Source: Pleurocapsa sp. MO_226.B13 (GTDB lineage: Bacteria > Cyanobacteriota > Cyanobacteriia > Cyanobacteriales > Xenococcaceae). Taken from it: 11,345 nucleotides of DNA. A program made the translations under genes and the position numbers. Shown in pieces: positions 7,912 to 11,345 of this stretch; within the stretch, counting starts at the first letter, position 1, and each line of letters starts with the position of its first letter. The stretch is from NCBI GenBank assembly GCA_030064795.1, contig JASJEI010000148.1, positions 1-11,345 of the forward strand, written 5' to 3'. Below the pieces are notes generated by a model. The model made no database searches and was not told where the DNA came from. It worked only from the letters and a program-made list of their open reading frames with translations.

Positions 7912-7953
7912 GCTAGTATCGAGTCAAAACCAATTTTCTTTTTTATTAATCTC

Positions 7954-8514
7954 ATGAATCTCAATCTCCTCTATCAACTTATTGAACGCATTGGTAATCT
8001 ATTGCGTGCCGAACAACGTCTTGCTGGTAAAGCTTTTGGCTTACAGGAAGTTCATTTACAAGTGCTTTTGTATCTTTCTTTATGTAATCGCTATAGCAAC
8101 ACTCTCATTGCCGTGACTGAGTATCTTAATGCTACTAAGGGTACTGTTTCTCAGTCTTTGAAAGTTTTGGAAACTAAAGGCTATATCTCAAAGAAACCCG
8201 ATCCTGACGATAAGAGAGTAAGTCACTTATTACTTACCGAGGAAGGTCAAAAGATTATTGATGAGGTTATTCCCCCTCCTGTTTTTCGTGACGCTATTGG
8301 TAGTTTGACTTCTCAACAAGTTCAAGATTTAAAGTTGAATCTGACTTTATTGCTTTCTTCCCTACAGCAAGCTAATCAACTTCGTAGTTTTGGAGTTTGT
8401 CAAACTTGTCGCTTTTTTACTAAAGAAGATAATGGTTTTCGCTGTGGATTAACAAAAGAATCTCTAAGTAAATATGATGCCTCTCTTATTTGTCGCGAAC
8501 ATGAGTCTGTGTAA
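7954..8514 (+). CDS. MarR-family winged-helix regulator with C-terminal four-cysteine motif
   Basis: ATG 7954 is preferred (186 aa): the preceding in-frame codons encode a non-MarR stretch and overlap the divergent promoter. Helix 1 (NLLYQLIERIGNLLRAEQRL) is the dimerisation helix; the HTH covers about 46-80 (SNTLIAVTEYLNATKGTVSQSLKVLETKGYI), and the wing carries the MarR signature DPDDKRVSHLLLTEEG (83-98). After a second dimer helix comes an extension with Cys149, Cys152, Cys164 and Cys180, spaced CX2C-X11-C-X15-C and ending CREHE. This arrangement could bind zinc or an iron-sulfur cluster and would let the protein sense metal or redox state; that is inference. It faces the exported-protein gene across an inverted-repeat promoter region, the normal arrangement for a MarR repressor and its target, and may also control the redoxin. 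Confidence 0.9.
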   Translation: MNLNLLYQLIERIGNLLRAEQRLAGKAFGLQEVHLQVLLYLSLCNRYSNTLIAVTEYLNATKGTVSQSLKVLETKGYISKKPDPDDKRVSHLLLTEEGQKIIDEVIPPPVFRDAIGSLTSQQVQDLKLNLTLLLSSLQQANQLRSFGVCQTCRFFTKEDNGFRCGLTKESLSKYDASLICREHESV

Positions 8515-8551
8515 ATCAGATTACATCTTTGTTTCAACCTTAGTCTGATTT
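8513..8551 (+). terminator. Weak hairpin after the MarR gene
   Basis: AAATCAGA (8513-8520), overlapping the stop codon, pairs with TCTGATTT (8544-8551) around a 23-nt loop, followed by TTC. The stem is exact but AT-rich and the loop is long, so termination would be inefficient. Confidence 0.3.
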
Positions 8552-8744
8552 TCTGTACAGTTACTGATACTGAGTCGCGAACTTAACAAATACTATTAGG
8601 GCGATCGCGATCTAGGAGAAACTTAGTATAGAATTGCTACGGTGGCGGTTTTGGATTTTGCTTGCTAAAACAGACGAAATTAACCAACAATTACATTGTT
8701 TTTAGTTTAACTACTTATTTTATCCGCTCCAGACAGCCAACACT

Positions 8745-9434
8745 ATGCCAATAACTATTAATACTCAACAGTTGACGCTGCAAGAAGTTATTCAAAATTG
8801 GAAAGATCGTATTGTCTGTCATCCCCCTCGGGGAGAAGGTGCAGAAGCTTATCTGATCGATTCTAGTACGGGCGATCGCCTAAAATATATTGAGGCTAAT
8901 TGTGATAGTCTGCGCCACAATGCTACTAATTACGATCGATTATTGATTGAAATCAAAAATAAACATACGGGCATTTATAAAGAAGCAGTTTTAAATACAA
9001 TCAAATACGAAGCCACCAGAAGAGCATTTAAAGCTCAGCACGAATGGATACATCAAAGCTATCAAGGTTTAATTAATAACGTCAAAAACAACAATTTCGA
9101 CCGACAAATGTTACTAAAAATTGATAGTTTAAATAAAACCGTTGCGCTTCGCGATCGCGAACTAAAAAAGCTCAAGTCTGAATGTAAAGGCGATCTGCAA
9201 GAACTACAAACAGCGTATAAAAAATTACAGCGTCAACTTGCCCAGGAGCAAAAACGCCGACAAAAATTAGGCGTAAGTAATAAAAGCCTTGGGGCATATA
9301 AAGGACACTTCCGCAGAGCGCAAAAGAAAATTGCGACTTTGAAGACTGAAAATAAAAATTTACGCAAACAGGTCAACTTACTAGAGTTTAAGGCAAAGAA
9401 GGTCAGTATGGGGAGGAGCACTACTGACTCTTGA
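8745..9434 (+). CDS. Coiled-coil protein with a conserved N-terminal domain (paralogue B)
   Basis: This 229-aa paralogue of the 5312-6130 product has no recognised family. The shared N-terminal domain spans residues 19-106 (WKDRIVCHPPRGEGAEAYL, GDRLKYIEANCDSLRHNATN, YDRLLIEIKNKH, EAVLNTIKYEATRRAF, QHEWI). Invariant positions across both copies include the single Cys in IxC, the GEG turn, ANCD, LRH, ATNYD and the run KEAVLNTIKYE. The basic, charged coil (about 125-205) is shorter than in paralogue A. The C-terminal block NKSL, FRRAQKKIATLKTENKNLRK is conserved; a short tail ending STTDS is unique. There is no signal peptide or membrane helix. The gene stands 230 bp past the MarR gene, with a possible -10 (TATAGAAT, 8627-8634) in that gap, and is on the same strand as the AAA-like ATPase downstream. 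The K/R-rich coil could touch nucleic acid, but this is a guess. Confidence 0.82.
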   Translation: MPITINTQQLTLQEVIQNWKDRIVCHPPRGEGAEAYLIDSSTGDRLKYIEANCDSLRHNATNYDRLLIEIKNKHTGIYKEAVLNTIKYEATRRAFKAQHEWIHQSYQGLINNVKNNNFDRQMLLKIDSLNKTVALRDRELKKLKSECKGDLQELQTAYKKLQRQLAQEQKRRQKLGVSNKSLGAYKGHFRRAQKKIATLKTENKNLRKQVNLLEFKAKKVSMGRSTTDS

Positions 9435-9850
9435 CTGAATCTTGACTTTGTGGAGCGAAGCCCTCGATCTCAAATCTTTAGCCAAGACTTTAGTCATAGA
9501 CAAACATACCTAGCATAAGGCTAAAGTTAGAAAGTGGTTATCTCTTTCGTTTGAGTTTGACTTAAGACGTTTTTGAGATGATTTTGCCTGCTTAAGTTTT
9601 TATCATAGAACTATAAATCATTGTTTTCAAATATTGGTCTAAATCATAATAGATCTTTATTTATTGAGCTTTACGGTTGAATAGAACGCATAATAATCAA
9701 AGTTAAAACATAATAATCAAAGTTTAAAAAAACTATTCAATCGCCAACGTAGTCTATTAAGCATAAAAACTGTTGTAATGGTCTGAAGATTTCAGGCAAT
9801 TGAGCAGGGAAGGGAAAAACAAAACCACTTTTCTAACGATCGAGATGACT
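9435..9850. other. 416-bp non-coding spacer upstream of the AAA-like ATPase
   Basis: I find no supportable gene here. It holds an 8-bp inverted repeat CTTTAGCC/GGCTAAAG (9476-9483 with 9519-9526, 35-nt loop), which may help end the upstream transcript, and then the tandem and inverted repeats at 9675-9742. The frame of the ATPase is open upstream to a TTG at 9800, but those codons are unlike the family's N-terminus. Confidence 0.6.
9675..9742. promoter_or_regulatory. Tandem 20-bp repeats nested inside an inverted repeat, upstream of the ATPase gene
   Basis: CATAATAATCAAAGTT occurs at 9689-9704 and again at 9709-9724, exactly 20 bp (two helical turns) apart, each followed by an A/T run. They are flanked by GGTTGAATAG-type arms: GTTGAATAG at 9676-9684 and CTATTCAAT at 9733-9741, complementary at 8 of 9 positions. 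The layout suits a regulator binding side by side on one face of the DNA, possibly the HTH of the ATPase itself. The start codon is about 110 bp downstream. Confidence 0.5.
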
Positions 9851-11200
9851 ATGAATATAGATTTCACTTGGAAAACAGCACGGCAAACAGCTGAATTCTT
9901 GGTCTTACAACAAGTAGGAAAACATCTTAGCGATATTGAAATTGTAGTGTTGCGCGGTGCTTGGGATAATCAAACCTATGAAGAAATTGCCGAAGCTGAA
10001 GGTTATACGAGTAACTATCTCAGTAAAGATGTAGGCAATAAGCTGTGGAATAATCTTTCCCTCGCTTTGCAAGAGAAGGTATCGAAGAAGAATTTTAAAG
10101 CTGCCCTACAACGAGAATGGTACAAACAAACCCAGGATAATTTACATCAATATCAAACTCAATTATTAGAATCGCGAAAAAAAGACAATTTAACTTTTCC
10201 TGAAGGTTCGGTCGATCTGGGTTCTCCCTTTTATATTGAGCGATCGCGTTGTGAATCTGTTTGTTACGAGACAATTGCTAAACCAGGCTCTTTAATTCGG
10301 ATCAAAGCAGCCAAATGGATGGGGAAAACTTCTCTAGTCAATCGGATTTTAGAACAAGGGCGATCGCAAGACCATAAAACAGTATACTTGGATTTTGGCA
10401 GTGTCGAGCGTTCTATTCTTCAGAATTTAGATAAACTGTTGCGCTGGCTATGCGTCATGATTTCTCGGCAGTTAGGATTAGAAAATCAGGTCAAGGAATA
10501 TTGGGATACAGATATTCTTGGTAGCAATGATAACTGTATTGTCTATTTTGAAGAGTATGTTCTAGCAGAAGTAACTAGCGAAATTGTCTTGGCTTTGGAT
10601 AATATCGACAAATTATTCTCTTATGAAGAGGTAATTGAAGATTTTTTTGGTCTGTTACGCAGTTGGCACGAAAAAGGCAAAATATATCATTGTTGGGCAA
10701 GATTAAAACTAGTATTAGCACACTCTACAGAAGTATATATCCCCTTGGATATCAATCAATCTCCTTTTAATGCAGGAGTACCAATCCTACTCGAAGAATT
10801 TAGTGCTTCACAGGTAGAAGCTTTGGCTGGTTTATATCAACTGGATTGGGATTGCTCTCAAATCAGTAAGTTAATGGATTTAGTTGGAGGTCATCCTTAC
10901 TTACTCAGATTGGCAATGTATAAAATTAAAACCGCAGGGCTGACTCTAGAACAATTTTTGCAGGAAGCTTTCTCGGAAACAGGAATTTATAGCAACCCTC
11001 TGCGACGTTTATTGAATATCCTCAAACAATCCCCTGAACTAAGTTGTGCATTTGCTCAAGTGGTCAAATCCGAGCGACCCATAGCACTCAATTCTTGGCA
11101 AATTTATCAGTTACATAGCATCGGTTTAGTTCGGCAGCAAAATAACTTAGTCTTCCCTCGCTGTAAATTATATCGTGATTATTTTAATCGAGTTTTTTAA
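9851..11200 (+). CDS. VMAP-type HTH plus AAA-like (AAA_35) ATPase
   Basis: The start is ATG 9851 (449 aa); ATG 9845, two codons earlier, is equally possible and TTG 9800 unlikely. Neither has a strong ribosome site. Residues 1-90 match the helix-turn-helix found at the N-terminus of vWA-MoxR-associated proteins of cyanobacteria: GKHLSDIEIVVLRGAWDNQT, YEEIAEAEGYTSNYLSKDVG, KLW. From about 123 (GSPFYIER) comes the AAA-like domain. Its Walker A is IKAAKWMGKTS (151-161), with Ala for the first Gly but GKTS intact. Walker B is IVLALDNID (245-253), with Asn251 where AAA+ proteins usually have the catalytic Glu. A sensor-like strand LKLVLAHSTE and a GGHPYLL helix (346-352) follow, ending in a winged-helix-like tail. 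Family members resemble STAND-type switches, often fused to effector or WD40 domains; none is fused here. It is cytosolic. Its partner is unknown; the coiled-coil gene upstream is a candidate. Confidence 0.88.
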   Translation: MNIDFTWKTARQTAEFLVLQQVGKHLSDIEIVVLRGAWDNQTYEEIAEAEGYTSNYLSKDVGNKLWNNLSLALQEKVSKKNFKAALQREWYKQTQDNLHQYQTQLLESRKKDNLTFPEGSVDLGSPFYIERSRCESVCYETIAKPGSLIRIKAAKWMGKTSLVNRILEQGRSQDHKTVYLDFGSVERSILQNLDKLLRWLCVMISRQLGLENQVKEYWDTDILGSNDNCIVYFEEYVLAEVTSEIVLALDNIDKLFSYEEVIEDFFGLLRSWHEKGKIYHCWARLKLVLAHSTEVYIPLDINQSPFNAGVPILLEEFSASQVEALAGLYQLDWDCSQISKLMDLVGGHPYLLRLAMYKIKTAGLTLEQFLQEAFSETGIYSNPLRRLLNILKQSPELSCAFAQVVKSERPIALNSWQIYQLHSIGLVRQQNNLVFPRCKLYRDYFNRVF

Positions 11201-11291
11201 ACGTTCTAGCGATCTACTAGAATATCAGGAAATTAATTGGAACGACTCAATCGTGACAAGTTAAGGGTCTACGTTGTTTATCAAATGGTTT

Positions 11292-11345
11292 TTAGCTCTT
11301 AGCTCTTAGCTCTTAGCTCTTAGCTCTTAGCTCTTAGCTCTTAGC
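11292..11345 (+). repeat. Heptanucleotide tandem repeat (TTAGCTC)n, cut by the window end
   Basis: Seven perfect copies of TTAGCTC plus TTAGC run to the last base, 54 bp without an error, so the true length is unknown. Short tandemly repeated heptamers are common in cyanobacterial intergenic DNA and vary in copy number between strains. A 10-nt match to the unit (TTAGCTCTTA) sits at 4508-4517 in another spacer. Confidence 0.95.

Larger units (their letters stand above)
7869..7925. promoter_or_regulatory. Inverted repeat around the divergent promoters, candidate MarR operator
   Basis: GAGTCGATACT (7869-7879) and AGTATCGAGTC (7915-7925) are reverse complements at 10 of 11 positions, with centres 46 bp apart. 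They bracket the promoter region of both divergent genes. The heptamer TCGAGTC also occurs as a direct repeat (7867-7873 and 7919-7925). MarR proteins usually bind inverted repeats in such divergent promoters, so this is the first place to expect binding. Confidence 0.5.

Noticed and set aside
7843..7953. Longer N-termini for the exported protein (from 7911) and the MarR protein (from 7900)
   Set aside because: Both would run through the shared promoters and operator arms, and both bury a better internal start: a signal peptide at 7842 and the first MarR helix at 7954.
8515..8744. Small gene or RNA between MarR and paralogue B
   Set aside because: No start with a ribosome site and a coding-like frame was found, and the only structure is the weak hairpin at 8513-8551.
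9689..9724. CRISPR array
   Set aside because: Only two short 16-bp units 20 bp apart, with 4-bp A/T spacers and no cas genes; they fit an operator, not a CRISPR.
11204..11222. Hairpin TTCTAG/CTAGAA after the ATPase as a terminator
   Set aside because: The stem is only 6 bp, AT-rich, and no T-run follows.
11292..11345. Repeat array as CRISPR or telomere-like sequence
   Set aside because: A 7-bp head-to-tail unit without spacers is a simple tandem repeat of the kind typical of cyanobacterial spacers.

Overview
The window looks like a piece of an AT-rich cyanobacterial chromosome. GCGATCGC (HIP1) octamers recur through genes and spacers, for example near 1232, 1914, 4378, 5869, 8601, 8872, 9151, 10241 and 10361. 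A 31-codon petL-like gene for cytochrome b6f points to oxygenic photosynthesis. The other families also fit: a TPS-type filamentous haemagglutinin-like exoprotein, a J/TPR/WD40 fusion, a VMAP-type HTH plus AAA-like ATPase, and a heptanucleotide tandem repeat. A species cannot be named from this.

Layout, left to right. (1) 1-1190 is the 3' part of a large secreted, repeat-rich adhesin. (2) 1191-1812 is a decayed spacer with three copies of a 19-20 bp repeat, two of them forming inverted termini of a 106-bp element, then nested inverted repeats and the C-terminal scrap of a transposase. (3) 1813-2580 is an NADP-binding atypical SDR very like a plant protein. It converges on a tiny petL gene on the minus strand, with a strong shared hairpin terminator between them. 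(4) 2972-4459 encodes a J-domain/TPR/seven-blade WD40 protein. (5) 4614-6130 holds two unrecognised genes in tandem; the second is a coiled-coil protein with a distinctive N-terminal domain. (6) 6202-8514 is a divergent cluster: a MarR-type regulator with a C-terminal four-cysteine motif on the plus strand, facing an exported protein and a thioredoxin-fold protein on the minus strand. The shared promoter region carries an inverted repeat that could be the operator. (7) 8745-9434 is a second copy of the coiled-coil family. (8) 9851-11200 is an HTH/AAA-like ATPase preceded by tandem 20-bp repeats. (9) The window ends inside a perfect TTAGCTC tandem array.

Most likely functional groupings, all inferred from context: the MarR regulator controls the exported protein and probably the redoxin; and the two coiled-coil paralogues define an undescribed family, one copy paired with a 217-aa unknown and the other lying upstream of the VMAP-like ATPase. 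The paralogue pair and the MarR/exported protein/redoxin cluster are the best candidates for new biology here.
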